A DNA stretch of 64,000 bases. Origin: Mesorhizobium sp. M2D.F.Ca.ET.226.01.1.1. GTDB lineage: Bacteria; Pseudomonadota; Alphaproteobacteria; Rhizobiales; Rhizobiaceae. Positions 50,624 to 60,507 of the stretch are shown here, piece by piece. The stretch lies in contig NZ_RZOY02000001.1 of assembly GCF_004022705.2 (NCBI RefSeq), forward strand, positions 440,956 to 504,955. The letters are read 5' to 3'. Below the pieces are notes generated by a model. That model saw only the letters and a list, made by a program, of their open reading frames with translations, was not told the origin of the DNA and did not search any database. Position 1 is the first letter of the stretch. Every line of letters begins with the position of its first letter. The translations under genes and the position numbers were made by a program.

Positions 50624-52651
50624 ATGACCGCATACGTAGAAGCCGTATCGGAACTCAGACCGAGGATGCGGCGCGCCATCATCATGGTCCAGGACCTCGT
50701 TATGGTCCTGGTCGCGGTGGCGCTCAGCTTGATCCTGTCGCAGTCGCGGCTGTCGTTTAACGCGTTCTCCTCCGGCGGGCTGGCCTGCTGGGCGGTCATC
50801 GTGCTTATCGCCCATCTGCTGTTCCGCTCCAGTGGCCTCTACAGCACGGTGTGGCGCTTTGCCTCCACGCCCGACTTCTTCAACATCCTCAAGGGCTGCG
50901 GCAGCCTGACGGTGGTCCTCTATCTGAGCTCGCTCGCCTACCGCTTCTTCTTCCAGCCGGTCGCCGGCCTCAACGAGCGCCAGTTCATCGTCTTTTTCCT
51001 GGTCTCCTTCACCATCATCTCGGCGCCCAGGCTTTACTATCGCTTCCTCCGTGACGGCGCGTCCTGGCGCATCCTGCGCCGCGCTCCCGGCGACGCGCCG
51101 GTCAAGCAGGCGCTGTTCATCGGCCGGCTGAGCGAGGCCGACGTGATCGTCCGCTTCACCCGCACGGCCCAGCCTGCCGAATACGCCATCTCCGGCATCA
51201 TGGCCACCGAGAGCGATGTGCCGCTCGGCACGCGGATCCAGGGCGTTCCGGTCGTGGCGCTGCGGCCGCGCCTGGTCGAGGTGCTGGAGGACTATGTCAA
51301 AGGCACGCAGAGTCTCGACCTGCTGATCTTCGGCAAGGGTGTCGAGCGCGAGATCGAGGACTATGCCGAGCTGGTGCGGGTCGCCCGCCACAGCGGCATC
51401 ACCGTCGTCCAGTTTTCCGGACTTTCCGAGCTGGGGCAGGGCGGCAAGCTGGTTCTCGACGCGGTCGAGATGGAAACCATCATGCGCCGCTCGGCCGTCG
51501 CCACGGACCTGGAGCGCATCGGCGCTTTTGTCGAGGGCAAGCGTGTGCTCGTCACTGGTGGAGCCGGCTCCATCGGCCGCGTGCTTGTCAAGCGCGCGCT
51601 GGAGCTCGGCGCCGAGGCGGTGCTGGTGGCCGACAATTCCGAGTTTGGCATCTTCCAGCTCGATCAGCTGATCGACGACAAGGACCGCGGCCGGTTGACC
51701 AGCCGCATAGTGGACGTGACCGACCGGCCTCACATGACGCGTCTCGTCAGCGAGTTCAAACCCTCAATCCTCTTTCATGCCGCGGCGCTGAAGCACGTGC
51801 CGTTGCTCGAGGAGAACTGGGAAGCGGCGATCGAGACGAATGTCTTCGGCACGCTCGCCTGCGCCGAGATTGCCGCCGAATGCGGGGTGCCGCAATTCCT
51901 GCTGATTTCCAGCGACAAGGCCGTCGACCCGACTTCGGTGCTCGGCGTCACCAAGCGGGCGGCCGAGCAGATCGTCTCCTCGCTGCATGAGATGCACGCC
52001 GCCCGTCCATCCCCATCGCCTGGCGGCGGGCTGAACGGCTATGATGCCGCCGCCCGCAATCCGGGCACCAAATTCATCGCCGTGCGCTTCGGCAATGTCT
52101 TTGGCTCCAACGGCTCGGTCGCGACCATCTTCCAGGCGCAGATCGAGGCTGGCGGCCCGGTCACCATCACCGACCGGCGCATGACCCGCTATTTCATGAC
52201 GGTGGCCGAGGCGGTCGATCTCGTCATCATGTCGGCCGCCGATGCCGAGCAGCGCCAGGGCTGGGACGACTACGCCATCTATATGCTCGACATGGGCAAG
52301 CCCGTGCCGATCCTCGAAGTCGCCGAAACCATGATCCGCATGGCCGGCAAAAGCCCCTACACGGACATCCCGATCCGCTTCACCGGCATCAGGCCCGGCG
52401 AGAAGCTGCACGAGGCGCTGCATGGCGAGACCGAAGAGGTCGTCAAGCTCGACATCGCCAAGATATTCGGCCTTAGGGGCGACGTCGTGAAATGGCCCGG
52501 GATCGAGGCCGCGCTGACGGCGCTGGTGGCTGCGATGCACCGTCGGGACAAAGCCGCGGCGCTTGCCATCCTGGCTGGATTCCACCAGGCGGAGGACGAC
52601 ATTGCTGCGCGCGAGCAGGCGGTGCCGAAAACCGCCGCGCAGATCGGTTAG
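50624..52651 (+). CDS. Membrane nucleotide-sugar 4,6-dehydratase (CapD/WbpM/PglF type)
   Basis: 675 residues. The N-terminus has four membrane helices (LVMVLVAVALSLILSQSRLS and following). A regulatory CoA-binding-like part (about 165-300) precedes the dehydratase domain: KRVLVTGGAGSIGRVLVKRA, FHAAALKHVPLLEENWEAAI, LISSDKAVDPTSVLGVTKRA, RFGNVFGSNGSVATIFQAQI, MTRYFMTVAEAVDL. This is the inverting or retaining UDP-GlcNAc C4,C6-dehydratase group, which starts QuiNAc, FucNAc or bacillosamine synthesis. ATG at 50624; start spacing to a ribosome site is poor. With the phosphoglycosyl transferase and reductase downstream it suggests QuiNAc initiation. Confidence 0.85.
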   Translation: MTAYVEAVSELRPRMRRAIIMVQDLVMVLVAVALSLILSQSRLSFNAFSSGGLACWAVIVLIAHLLFRSSGLYSTVWRFASTPDFFNILKGCGSLTVVLYLSSLAYRFFFQPVAGLNERQFIVFFLVSFTIISAPRLYYRFLRDGASWRILRRAPGDAPVKQALFIGRLSEADVIVRFTRTAQPAEYAISGIMATESDVPLGTRIQGVPVVALRPRLVEVLEDYVKGTQSLDLLIFGKGVEREIEDYAELVRVARHSGITVVQFSGLSELGQGGKLVLDAVEMETIMRRSAVATDLERIGAFVEGKRVLVTGGAGSIGRVLVKRALELGAEAVLVADNSEFGIFQLDQLIDDKDRGRLTSRIVDVTDRPHMTRLVSEFKPSILFHAAALKHVPLLEENWEAAIETNVFGTLACAEIAAECGVPQFLLISSDKAVDPTSVLGVTKRAAEQIVSSLHEMHAARPSPSPGGGLNGYDAAARNPGTKFIAVRFGNVFGSNGSVATIFQAQIEAGGPVTITDRRMTRYFMTVAEAVDLVIMSAADAEQRQGWDDYAIYMLDMGKPVPILEVAETMIRMAGKSPYTDIPIRFTGIRPGEKLHEALHGETEEVVKLDIAKIFGLRGDVVKWPGIEAALTALVAAMHRRDKAAALAILAGFHQAEDDIAAREQAVPKTAAQIG

Positions 52652-52716
52652 ACCTGTGCCGCCCGCCCGCAATTGGCTGTTGAAGCCTGTTCGAATGCCT
52701 TGCAGGTTCTGAGGCC

Positions 52717-53649
52717 GTGGCCGGAAAAGATCAGCGCGTCGCCGTTCTCATGGCCACGAAGGATGGCGCTGCATTCATCGGCGAGCAATTGCAGTCCCTG
52801 CTCGCGCAGTCCTGGCCTCGCGTCGATCTCTGGGTTTCCGACGACGGCTCGACCGACGCCACGACTGCCACCGTCGAGGCGTGGCGATCGTGCTGGAACA
52901 AGGGTTCCCTTACGCTGGTGGAAGGCCCGCGCAAGGGTTTCGCCGCCAATTTCCGCTCGATGATCATCGATCCTCGCATCGATGCCGATTACTATGCCTT
53001 TTGCGACCAGGACGATGTCTGGGAGCCGGACCGGCTGGAAAGCGCCATCCGCTGGATGGAGGGAGAGGATATGGAAACGGCGCTCCTGTTCTGCTCGCGT
53101 ACGGCGACCATTTCGGAGACCGGCGTTCCGGCCGGCTATTCGCCGCTGTTTCGCCGCCCGCCCTCGTTTCGCAATGCGCTGGTGCAAAGCATCGCCGGCG
53201 GCAACACCATGCTGCTCAACCGCAAGGCGCGCGACCTTCTGGCGAAGGCATCGGCGAGAACCGAGTTCGTCAGCCACGACTGGTGGGCCTATCTCATCGT
53301 CACCGCAGCTGCCGGCAAGGTTCGCTACGAGCCGCGGCCGCTGGTCAGGTACCGGCAGCATGCGGCAAACCTCGTCGGCGCCAATGTCTCGTGGAAGGCG
53401 AGGCTTTCAAGGCTTGGACGCCTGTTCAAGGGCCAGTTCGCCACCTGGACGGACAGCAACCTTCGGGGCCTTGCCGTCAACCGCGACCTCATCGCGCGCG
53501 ATGCGACGCTTTGCCTGCGCCTGTTCATCAGGGCGCGCAAGGGCAGCACCTTCAGGCGCTTCAGTCTGCTCGGCAAAAGCGGCGTCTACCGGCAGACCCT
53601 CATGGGAACGCTGGGCCTCTACCTCGCTTTCCTTTCGCGCCGGATCTGA
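52717..53649 (+). CDS. Glycosyltransferase family 2 (rhamnosyltransferase-like)
   Basis: 310 residues. VAVLMATKDGAAFIGEQLQS, then VDLWVSDDGSTDATTATVEA, then YYAFCDQDDVWEPDRLESAI (DxD site: DQDD) are the GT2 signature of the rhamnosyltransferase group. AGGNTMLLNRKARDLL and VSHDWWAYLI follow, where HDWW is typical of the acceptor helix. GTG start at 52717. It could transfer rhamnose made by rfbABCD. The phosphoglycosyl transferase gene follows three bases after the stop. Confidence 0.85.
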   Translation: MAGKDQRVAVLMATKDGAAFIGEQLQSLLAQSWPRVDLWVSDDGSTDATTATVEAWRSCWNKGSLTLVEGPRKGFAANFRSMIIDPRIDADYYAFCDQDDVWEPDRLESAIRWMEGEDMETALLFCSRTATISETGVPAGYSPLFRRPPSFRNALVQSIAGGNTMLLNRKARDLLAKASARTEFVSHDWWAYLIVTAAAGKVRYEPRPLVRYRQHAANLVGANVSWKARLSRLGRLFKGQFATWTDSNLRGLAVNRDLIARDATLCLRLFIRARKGSTFRRFSLLGKSGVYRQTLMGTLGLYLAFLSRRI

Positions 53650-53652
53650 ACC

Positions 53653-54189
53653 GTGACGGCAAAGCGCGCCTTTGATCTGGCTTTCGGGGCGGTGATGCTG
53701 GCGGCGACGTCGCCGATCGTGCTGGTCGCGATGCTGGCGATCCGGGCGACGTCGCCGGGCCCCGCCATCTTCTTGCAAACCCGCGTCGGGCGGGAGGGCG
53801 CTCTCTTTTCCTGTCGCAAGCTGCGCACGATGCGTCGGGACACCCCCTCCTTGCCCACCCACGAGGCGCCGGCCAGCTCGATCACCGCGGTCGGCAAGGT
53901 GCTGCGTGCAACCAAGATCGACGAACTGCCGCAGCTCTGGAACGTGCTCAAGGGCGAGATGAGCCTTGTCGGGCCGCGCCCGTGCCTGCCGACGCAGACG
54001 GAGCTGATCGAACGACGCAGGCAGCTGGGCGTGCTAACCGCGCTGCCGGGCATCACCGGGCTCGCGCAGATCAAGGGGATCGACATGTCGGATCCAAAAC
54101 TTTGCGCCGAGACTGACGCGGCCTACCTCAGGGCCGCCTCCATCAGTCTGGATCTCAAGATATTGCTGGGCACGTTCTACCGCGCTTGA
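53653..54189 (+). CDS. Small phosphoglycosyl transferase (initiating enzyme)
   Basis: 178 residues, the short monotopic type (PglC/WecP-like). KRAFDLAFGAVMLAATSPIV has the re-entrant membrane helix with the basic start, then SPGPAIFLQTRVGREGALFS and LRATKIDELPQLWNVLKGEM carry the catalytic Asp-Glu pair, and SLVGPRPCLP is the signature. It moves a sugar phosphate onto undecaprenyl phosphate as the first step of O-unit synthesis. GTG start. It overlaps the 3' end of the convergent reductase gene by 13 bp. Confidence 0.9.
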   Translation: MTAKRAFDLAFGAVMLAATSPIVLVAMLAIRATSPGPAIFLQTRVGREGALFSCRKLRTMRRDTPSLPTHEAPASSITAVGKVLRATKIDELPQLWNVLKGEMSLVGPRPCLPTQTELIERRRQLGVLTALPGITGLAQIKGIDMSDPKLCAETDAAYLRAASISLDLKILLGTFYRA

Positions 54190-55115
54190 CCAACCTGTCG
54201 CGCCAGGACCTCGAGCCGGCCGAGCGTTTCGGTTTCCGGCATCCAGCCTTCCGAGGCCAGCAGCGAGACATCGCAGACCTGCGTCGCCGTCAAAGCCTGC
54301 CACGACGCTCGCCTACCGAGCAGCGTGGCCGACAGCCGGAACGGCCAGGCCGGTATGGAGAGAAGCCGGGGCGGCCGGCCGTATCCGCGCCGGAATGCGG
54401 CGATGATGTCCGACATCGCGACCGGGGAAGCATCGCCCAGGACGTAGGTCGGGCGCGGCGGCATGGGACGGATCAGGAGATGCGTTACCGCACCGGCCAC
54501 AGCGTCATGCGATATCAGCGAACGCACTGCCGCTAAAGCGGCCACGGGCAGCGGCAGGCCAGAGGCCGCGAGCCGCATCAGCCCGCGCAGATTTCCTTTC
54601 ATGCCTTCGCCATAGACCGGCGGCAGCCGCAGCGCCGTCGCGCTGTCGCGTCCGGCCGCTGCGAAAGCCTTCAGCATCTCGATCTCGCCCTCGCGCTTGG
54701 AGCGCCCGTATGCGCATTGCGGGGCAGGGGGCGTTGCCTCGTCGATGGTGCCGCTGAAACCCGGCCCAACGACGGCGCGGATCGAGGAGAGGTAGATGAA
54801 GCGCCCGGCGGTGCGCGTCGCGGCCGCCTCGGCGAGCCGTCCGGTCAGCGTCGCATTGACGGCACGGAAATCGGCCTCGCCGGCGCCGCGATCGTTGTTG
54901 AGCGCCGCGCAGTGGACGACATGCGTGACATCGCGCATCAGCGCCTGAAAGGCTTGCTGCGGCGCGTCGGCGCCGGGAAGCGCGACGGCCTCGTCGGCGC
55001 CTGCCGGTGACTGCGGCGCGCGGGAGGCGATCCGGACCTCAAATCCGGCTTCCCGCAACCGGTCGACGACCCCGCGTCCAACGAAGCCTGTCGCGCCGGT
55101 GACCAGGACCTTCAT
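54177..55115 (-). CDS. NAD-dependent sugar epimerase/reductase
   Basis: 312 residues. MKVLVTGATGFVGRGVVDRL is the cofactor motif, VHCAALNNDRG and YLSSIRAVVG hold the Ser, and YGRSKREGEIEML the Tyr-Lys pair. The pattern (RLPPVYGEGMKGNLRGLMRL) is that of WbpV/WreQ-like reductases that turn UDP-4-keto-6-deoxy-GlcNAc into UDP-QuiNAc, or of related epimerases. ATG at 55115. It overlaps the O-antigen ligase gene by 4 bp (ATGA on the minus strand), so they form one operon, convergent with the phosphoglycosyl transferase. Confidence 0.75.
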   Translation of the reverse strand: MKVLVTGATGFVGRGVVDRLREAGFEVRIASRAPQSPAGADEAVALPGADAPQQAFQALMRDVTHVVHCAALNNDRGAGEADFRAVNATLTGRLAEAAATRTAGRFIYLSSIRAVVGPGFSGTIDEATPPAPQCAYGRSKREGEIEMLKAFAAAGRDSATALRLPPVYGEGMKGNLRGLMRLAASGLPLPVAALAAVRSLISHDAVAGAVTHLLIRPMPPRPTYVLGDASPVAMSDIIAAFRRGYGRPPRLLSIPAWPFRLSATLLGRRASWQALTATQVCDVSLLASEGWMPETETLGRLEVLARQVGQAR

Positions 55116-56404
55116 GGTTGCGGGCTGGCGCCCGGCACCATGGCAGGCGCGCTTTTCCCGGTCGGCGCAATCGTGCGCCCGGAGGCAAGGTAAGTCCCCG
55201 AAATCAGGAACACCATCAGCGTCGCATCGAGGATATCGTGGCCGATGAGGATGCCGGCCATTCCGCCGGTGAGATAGGTGATGACCGCGACGAGGACCAT
55301 CGTCGCGCCGAACCGCTCGACCGGATCGGCGCTGACGCGCAGCGTCCATGCGGCGTTTCGGACGGCGACGACGAAGATCGACGCGAGCGCCAGCCCCCCG
55401 AGCAGGCCCGCCTCGACCAGCGCCGTCAGGAAGCCGTTGTGAAAATGGCTGAAACTTTGACTCAAGCCGAACTTGTCCTGAAAACCCTGTTTGATCAGCT
55501 CCCGGCTTGCCGAAATGCCATGGCCGAAGATCGGCTTCTCGCGAAACGCGCTGGCGCCCATTTCCCACATCGCCACGCGCAGGCCGAGCGCGGTCGAGTG
55601 ATCGCCCTTGGCGTTCAGCGCGTCCCAGTCGCTGACCAGGAAGTCGGTTCGATCGAGGATGACGCGCGAGCCGATGCCGGCAATCACCAGGGCGACCACG
55701 ACGCCGATCACCGCAAAGCGCGCCACGCTGGCGTTGGTGAAGCGCCGGCGATTGACGAGCAGGACGACGATGCCGGCAATCGGCACGGCCACCCAGATCA
55801 TGCGCGACGCCGAATAGACGATTGCCAGGGCTCCAGCCGTCGCCGCCAGGACCAGCAGCTTCCAGCGCTTCTCGATGCCGGACAGCGCGCCGGCCAGACA
55901 TAGAATGACGGCAAGGCAGGTGACCGTTGCAAAGACGATCGGATTGCCGGCGCCGCCCTCGGCCCTCACGCCGAGCCAGTGATACTGGATGATGGCGAGA
56001 GCCAGCGCGCCGAAGCAGGCCGCCGCACTGGCCAGAATGGCGATGCGCGCCAGCGTGATCTTCCCTGTGATGCTCCACGTGGAATAGGAGATGGGGAAGA
56101 GCAGAAAGGTGATCAGCGGCAGGAACAGCCGCAGATCGGCGGCCAGCGTGCCGTTGACGATCGAAGCAAGCACCATGGCCGCGCAATAGGCATAGATCGC
56201 CGCCGTCAAGGCGAGCATCGGCCGGTCGATGTTGAAGCGCCGCCGCTTCGTGGCGAGCAGCATCACGGACCACACGCCGCCGGCATTGAAGGTAACGCTG
56301 ACCAGCGATCCAAGCACCGGCGGCGAAAAAAAGCAGACGATCGAGAAGTAGAAATTGATCTGTGCGGGCGTGAGGTGGCGCCGGAGTGTTGTAAACGGAT
56401 TCAA
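55112..56404 (-). CDS. O-antigen ligase (WaaL/RfaL family)
   Basis: About 430 residues with around ten membrane helices (FYFSIVCFFSPPVLGSLVSV onward). The family signature is the periplasmic loop around EKPIFGHGISASREL and QSFSHFHNGFLTALVEAGLL, with the conserved His in HFHN. It transfers the finished O-chain from undecaprenyl diphosphate to lipid A-core. The start is uncertain: TTG at 56404 (LNPFTTLRRHLTPAQIN) is chosen because the longer frame to 56557 has poor GC3 bias, whereas another frame there looks coding. Operon with the sugar reductase. Confidence 0.8.
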   Translation of the reverse strand: MNPFTTLRRHLTPAQINFYFSIVCFFSPPVLGSLVSVTFNAGGVWSVMLLATKRRRFNIDRPMLALTAAIYAYCAAMVLASIVNGTLAADLRLFLPLITFLLFPISYSTWSITGKITLARIAILASAAACFGALALAIIQYHWLGVRAEGGAGNPIVFATVTCLAVILCLAGALSGIEKRWKLLVLAATAGALAIVYSASRMIWVAVPIAGIVVLLVNRRRFTNASVARFAVIGVVVALVIAGIGSRVILDRTDFLVSDWDALNAKGDHSTALGLRVAMWEMGASAFREKPIFGHGISASRELIKQGFQDKFGLSQSFSHFHNGFLTALVEAGLLGGLALASIFVVAVRNAAWTLRVSADPVERFGATMVLVAVITYLTGGMAGILIGHDILDATLMVFLISGTYLASGRTIAPTGKSAPAMVPGASPQP

Positions 56405-56665
56405 GTGCTTGCTTCGTAATTTCCAGCTTGCGCCCGGAACCGTGGAGCCAGCCGAAGGCCGCCTCGATGAACTCCGTTTGCCACGCCTTGCCCGCCCCGA
56501 GCCCGTATAGCCGCTGGCGCAGTTCCGCGATAGGGCAGTCCACAAATGTTCTGCCAAAAATCCTCAGCCCGGGCGCGAACTGGGAAACCGGGATCCCCGG
56601 AAGCCATGGTTTGAAGCCACCCTTCTGCTCTTCGGCGTTTCGAATGCCCTGGCAGGATTTTCCGC
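56405..56665 (-). pseudogene. Coding-like orphan segment upstream of the ligase
   Basis: On the minus strand a frame open from about 56668 reads GGFKPWLPGIPVSQFA, then FGRTFVDCPIAELRQRLYGL, then WQTEFIEAAFGWLHGSGRKL and EITKQALESV. Its GC3 bias is strong and the sequence is protein-like, in contrast to the ligase frame over the same bases. No ATG lies at its 5' end; a GTG at 56543 is possible. No family was recognised. It may be the end of a lost gene or the true upstream gene with an unusual start. Confidence 0.35.
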
Positions 56666-56865
56666 TTTACCGGCCTTGCTTGGAAAATTCGTTCCTTAAT
56701 CACCACATGGCGGGCGGGTCTTGCATTGTTATCGAGGGCGCCGATCTGTTAGAAACCCCGCACGAAACAGTTTGTCCAAAGTGAAATTTGCGCCCTTGCG
56801 GTCACAGAATTGCCCCGGCAGTGCAAGATTTCCACTCGACGGCACGAGAGAACGCTCGACAGTCC

Positions 56866-57771
56866 ATGAATATCGCGCTCACGCATCTGCAGCGGCTCGA
56901 GGCCGAATCCATCCATATCTTCCGTGAGGTCGCGGCCTCTTTCTCCAAGCCGGTGATGCTCTACTCGGTCGGCAAGGATTCCTCCGTGCTGATGCATCTT
57001 GCGATGAAGGCCTTTTATCCGGCCAAGCCGCCTTTCCCGTTCCTGCACGTCGACACCACTTGGAAGTTCCGCGAGATGATCGCCTTTCGCGATCAGATGG
57101 CGCAGAAGCTGGGCTTCGACCTGCTCGTCCACGTCAACGAGGATGGTGTGCGCGACGGCATCAATCCTTTCGACCATGGTTCCAACACCCACACCCATGT
57201 GATGAAGACGGTGGCGCTGCGCCAGGCCCTCGACAAATACGGCTTCGACGCCGCTTTCGGCGGCGCCCGCCGCGACGAGGAGAAGTCGCGCGCCAAGGAG
57301 CGCATCTTCTCCTTCCGCAACGCGCAGCATTCCTGGGACCCCAAGAACCAGCGGCCGGAAATGTGGAAGATCTTCAACACCCGCATCGCGCCGGGCGAAT
57401 CGATCCGTGTCTTCCCGCTGTCGAACTGGACCGAGCTCGACATCTGGCAGTACATCCTGCAGGAGAACATCCCGATCGTGCCGCTCTATTTCGCCAAGGA
57501 GCGACCGGTGGTCGAGCGTGACGGCATGCTGATCATGAAGGATGATGATCGCATGCAGTTGCGTCCCGGCGAGACAATCGAGAACCGCCTGGTGCGCTTC
57601 CGCACGCTCGGCTGCTACCCGCTGACCGGCGCCATCGAATCGGACGCCGATTCACTCGAAGCCATCGTCGGCGAGATGCTGACCGCCCGCACCTCCGAGC
57701 GCCAGGGCCGCCTCATCGACCGCGACGAGGCAGGCTCGATGGAAAAAAAGAAGCGCGAGGGCTATTTCTGA
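56866..57771 (+). CDS. cysD: Sulfate adenylyltransferase small subunit
   Basis: 301 residues. [20 protein letters not shown] is the PP-loop pyrophosphatase motif (34-40). [34 protein letters not shown] and [14 protein letters not shown] are characteristic of CysD/NodP. With CysN it makes adenosine 5'-phosphosulfate from ATP and sulfate. ATG at 56866 gives the canonical [16 protein letters not shown]. It is followed two bases later by cysNC. Confidence 0.96.
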   Translation: MNIALTHLQRLEAESIHIFREVAASFSKPVMLYSVGKDSSVLMHLAMKAFYPAKPPFPFLHVDTTWKFREMIAFRDQMAQKLGFDLLVHVNEDGVRDGINPFDHGSNTHTHVMKTVALRQALDKYGFDAAFGGARRDEEKSRAKERIFSFRNAQHSWDPKNQRPEMWKIFNTRIAPGESIRVFPLSNWTELDIWQYILQENIPIVPLYFAKERPVVERDGMLIMKDDDRMQLRPGETIENRLVRFRTLGCYPLTGAIESDADSLEAIVGEMLTARTSERQGRLIDRDEAGSMEKKKREGYF

Positions 57772-57773
57772 TC

Positions 57774-59711
57774 ATGCGCCACATCATGGCAAAGAGCCTC
57801 GCCCCGACCGATTCCATCCGCGATTACATGGCCGCGCAAGAGAAGAAGTCGCTGCTGCGCTTCCTCACCTGCGGTTCGGTTGATGACGGCAAGTCGACGC
57901 TGATCGGCCGCCTGCTTTCGGATACTAAGCAGATTTTCGAGGACCAGCTCGCGGCGCTCGAGAAGGACTCGCGCAAGCACGGCACCACCGGCGACGATAT
58001 CGACTTCGCGCTTCTGGTCGACGGGCTTGAGGCCGAGCGCGAGCAGGGCATCACCATCGATGTCGCCTACCGCTTCTTCGCCACGCCGAAGCGCAAGTTC
58101 ATCGTCGCCGACACGCCCGGCCATGAGCAGTACACGCGCAACATGGCGACCGGCGCCTCGACCGCGGATCTCGCCATCGTGCTGATCGACGCGCGTCAGG
58201 GCGTGCTGCGCCAGACCCGGCGCCATTCGATCATCGCCTCGCTGCTCGGCATCCGCCACATCGTGCTCGCCGTCAACAAGATCGACCTAGTCGGTTTCGA
58301 TAAGGAAGTGTTCGACCGGATCGTCGCCGACTACACCGAATTCGCGCAAAGCCTAGGCTTCGTCAGCGTTGCGCCGATCCCCATGTCGGCGCGTTTCGGC
58401 GACAATGTCACCAGCCGCTCGGAGCGCACACCCTGGTATTCCGGGCCGTCGCTGATCGAGCACCTCGAAACCGTGTCGGTCGACGAGGCGGTGGTCGAAC
58501 TGCCTTTCCGCTTCCCCGTGCAATATGTGAACCGCCCCAACCTCGACTTCCGCGGCTTTGCCGGCACCATCGCCTCCGGCACAGTGGCGCAGGGTGACGA
58601 GGTTGTTGTCGCGAAATCCGGCAAGGCGTCCCGCGTGAAGCGCATCGTCGCGCATGGCAGCGACCTGAAGGAAGCCGTTGCGGGTCAGGCCATCACTCTG
58701 GTCCTCGACGACGAGGTCGAAGTGTCGCGCGGCAACCTGCTGGTGTCGCCGTCAGCGCGTCCGCAGGTCGCTGACCAGTTCGCCGCCAACATCGTCTGGT
58801 TCGACGAGCAGGCGCTGCTGCCCGGCCGCTCCTACATCCTGCGCACCGAGACCGATCAGGTCAGCGCCACCGTCACCGAGCTGAAATACCGCGTCAACGT
58901 CAACGATTTCGCGCATGAGGCGGCGAAGTCGCTCGACCTGAACGAGGTCGGCGTCTGCAACCTCTCGACCAGGGCGCCGATCGCTTTCGATCCCTTCGCC
59001 GAGAACCGCACCACCGGCGCCTTCATCCTGATCGACCGCATCACCAACGCCACCGTCGGCGCCGGCATGATCCTGCATTCGCTGCGCCGCGCCGAAAACA
59101 TCCACTGGCAGTCGCTCGATGTCGGCAAGCGCGGCCGCTCCGACCTGAAGAACCAACGCCCGGCGGTATTCTGGTTCACCGGGCTGTCCGGCTCGGGCAA
59201 GTCGACCATCGCCAATCTCTTCGAGAAGAAGCTGTTTGCCTCCGGCCGCCACACCTACATCCTCGACGGCGACAATGTCCGCCACGGCTTGAACCGCGAT
59301 CTCGGGTTCACCGACGCCGACCGCGTGGAAAACATCCGCCGCGTCGCCGAGGTGGCCAAGCTGATGGCCGATGCCGGGCTGATCGTCATCGTCTCCTTCA
59401 TCTCCCCCTTCGCAGCCGAGCGGCGCGTTGCGCGCGAGCTGATGGCCGAGGGCGAGTTCGTCGAGGTGTTCGTCGACACGCCGTTCGAGGAATGCGCCCG
59501 CCGCGATCCGAAGGGCCTTTACGCACGCGCTTTGAGCGGCGAGATCAAGAACTTCACCGGCGTCGATTCTCCTTATGAAGTGCCGGAGAATCCCGAAATC
59601 CACCTCAAGACGCTCGGCCGGAGCCCGCAGGAGATGGCGGAAGCCCTGGAGCAGTGGCTGACCGAGCGCGACATTGCCGAAGAGCAGTATGACAATGGCG
59701 GCGGTATCTGA
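57774..59711 (+). CDS. cysNC: Bifunctional sulfate adenylyltransferase large subunit/APS kinase
   Basis: 645 residues. The CysN GTPase half has P-loop GSVDDGKST (34-42), the G3 motif [17 protein letters not shown] and NKIDLVG, then two beta-barrels. The CysC half starts near 460 with GLSGSGKST (about 469-477), [10 protein letters not shown] and [16 protein letters not shown], the APS kinase signature. It makes APS and phosphorylates it to PAPS, the sulfate donor for sulfotransferases. NodQ of nodulating rhizobia has the same layout, but no nod genes are near, so a housekeeping or polysaccharide role is more likely. Confidence 0.96.
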   Translation: MRHIMAKSLAPTDSIRDYMAAQEKKSLLRFLTCGSVDDGKSTLIGRLLSDTKQIFEDQLAALEKDSRKHGTTGDDIDFALLVDGLEAEREQGITIDVAYRFFATPKRKFIVADTPGHEQYTRNMATGASTADLAIVLIDARQGVLRQTRRHSIIASLLGIRHIVLAVNKIDLVGFDKEVFDRIVADYTEFAQSLGFVSVAPIPMSARFGDNVTSRSERTPWYSGPSLIEHLETVSVDEAVVELPFRFPVQYVNRPNLDFRGFAGTIASGTVAQGDEVVVAKSGKASRVKRIVAHGSDLKEAVAGQAITLVLDDEVEVSRGNLLVSPSARPQVADQFAANIVWFDEQALLPGRSYILRTETDQVSATVTELKYRVNVNDFAHEAAKSLDLNEVGVCNLSTRAPIAFDPFAENRTTGAFILIDRITNATVGAGMILHSLRRAENIHWQSLDVGKRGRSDLKNQRPAVFWFTGLSGSGKSTIANLFEKKLFASGRHTYILDGDNVRHGLNRDLGFTDADRVENIRRVAEVAKLMADAGLIVIVSFISPFAAERRVARELMAEGEFVEVFVDTPFEECARRDPKGLYARALSGEIKNFTGVDSPYEVPENPEIHLKTLGRSPQEMAEALEQWLTERDIAEEQYDNGGGI

Positions 59712-60507
59712 CGACGACGCGATGCTGGGCGTTTTCGAGCGCCTGGCGCTGGAGGCCGGGCGCGAGGTGATGCGCGTCTTTCACGAAGGCTGCGCCGTCG
59801 ACAGCAAGGCTGACTCTTCGCCGGTGACGGAAGCCGACCGCGAAAGCGAGAAGATCATTCTCGCCGGCCTGCGCGCCGCCTATCCGGATATCCCTTGCGT
59901 GGCCGAGGAGGAGGTGGCAGCCGGTGTCGCCACGCCCGACCTCGAAGGCGCGTTTTTCCTGGTCGATCCGCTCGACGGCACCAAGGAATTCGTCAATCGC
60001 CGCACCGACTTCACCGTCAACATCGCACTGGTCCGTCATGACGTGCCGGAAGTCGGCGTGGTCTACGCGCCGTGCACGGGGCGCTTTTTCTCGGGCCGGC
60101 CTGGCAAGGCGGAAGCGATTGACGTCGATGCCGACTATCGCATCACCGGCCGCCGGCCGATTAGCGTGCGGGAAGGGGGCAGCCCGCTCGCCGTCGTCGC
60201 CAGCCGCTCGCACAACACGCCTGAAACCGAGGCCTTCATCCGCGATCTCGGCGCAGCCGAGATCGTCTCGGTCGGCTCGTCATTGAAATTCTGCTTGCTC
60301 GCCGCTGCAGAGGCGGACGTCTATCCGCGCTTCGGCCGCACCATGGAATGGGACACCGCGGCGGGCGACGCCGTGCTGCGCGCCGCCGGCGGCATGACGC
60401 GTACTTTGGACGGCCTGCCGCTGGTCTACGGCAAGCGCAACCAGGCGACCGACAGCGATTTCGCCAACCCGCATTTCATTGCGAGCGGGAAGAGCGCGGC
60501 AACCTGA
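59689..60507 (+). CDS. cysQ: 3'(2'),5'-bisphosphate nucleotidase
   Basis: 272 residues of the inositol-monophosphatase fold. [26 protein letters not shown] (metal motif DPLDGT) and [17 protein letters not shown] (WDxAAG) are present. It removes the 3'-phosphate from PAP, the inhibitory product of sulfotransferases and PAPS reductase. The start at 59689 lies inside the 3' end of cysNC (23-bp overlap). Co-transcription with cysDNC couples PAPS production to PAP clearance. Confidence 0.95.
   Translation: MTMAAVSDDDAMLGVFERLALEAGREVMRVFHEGCAVDSKADSSPVTEADRESEKIILAGLRAAYPDIPCVAEEEVAAGVATPDLEGAFFLVDPLDGTKEFVNRRTDFTVNIALVRHDVPEVGVVYAPCTGRFFSGRPGKAEAIDVDADYRITGRRPISVREGGSPLAVVASRSHNTPETEAFIRDLGAAEIVSVGSSLKFCLLAAAEADVYPRFGRTMEWDTAAGDAVLRAAGGMTRTLDGLPLVYGKRNQATDSDFANPHFIASGKSAAT

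Noticed and set aside
54177-56543. Single 788-codon minus-strand frame covering reductase and ligase regions
   Set aside because: Only the part after the ATG at 55115 matches the reductase. The upper part over 55116-56400 is out of frame with the ligase, which has clear membrane helices. Only the piece above 56405 remains of interest.
57774-59711. Assignment of cysNC as nodQ
   Set aside because: NodQ has the same domain layout, but no nodulation genes or nod boxes were seen and cysQ follows directly, so a general sulfur or polysaccharide role is more likely.
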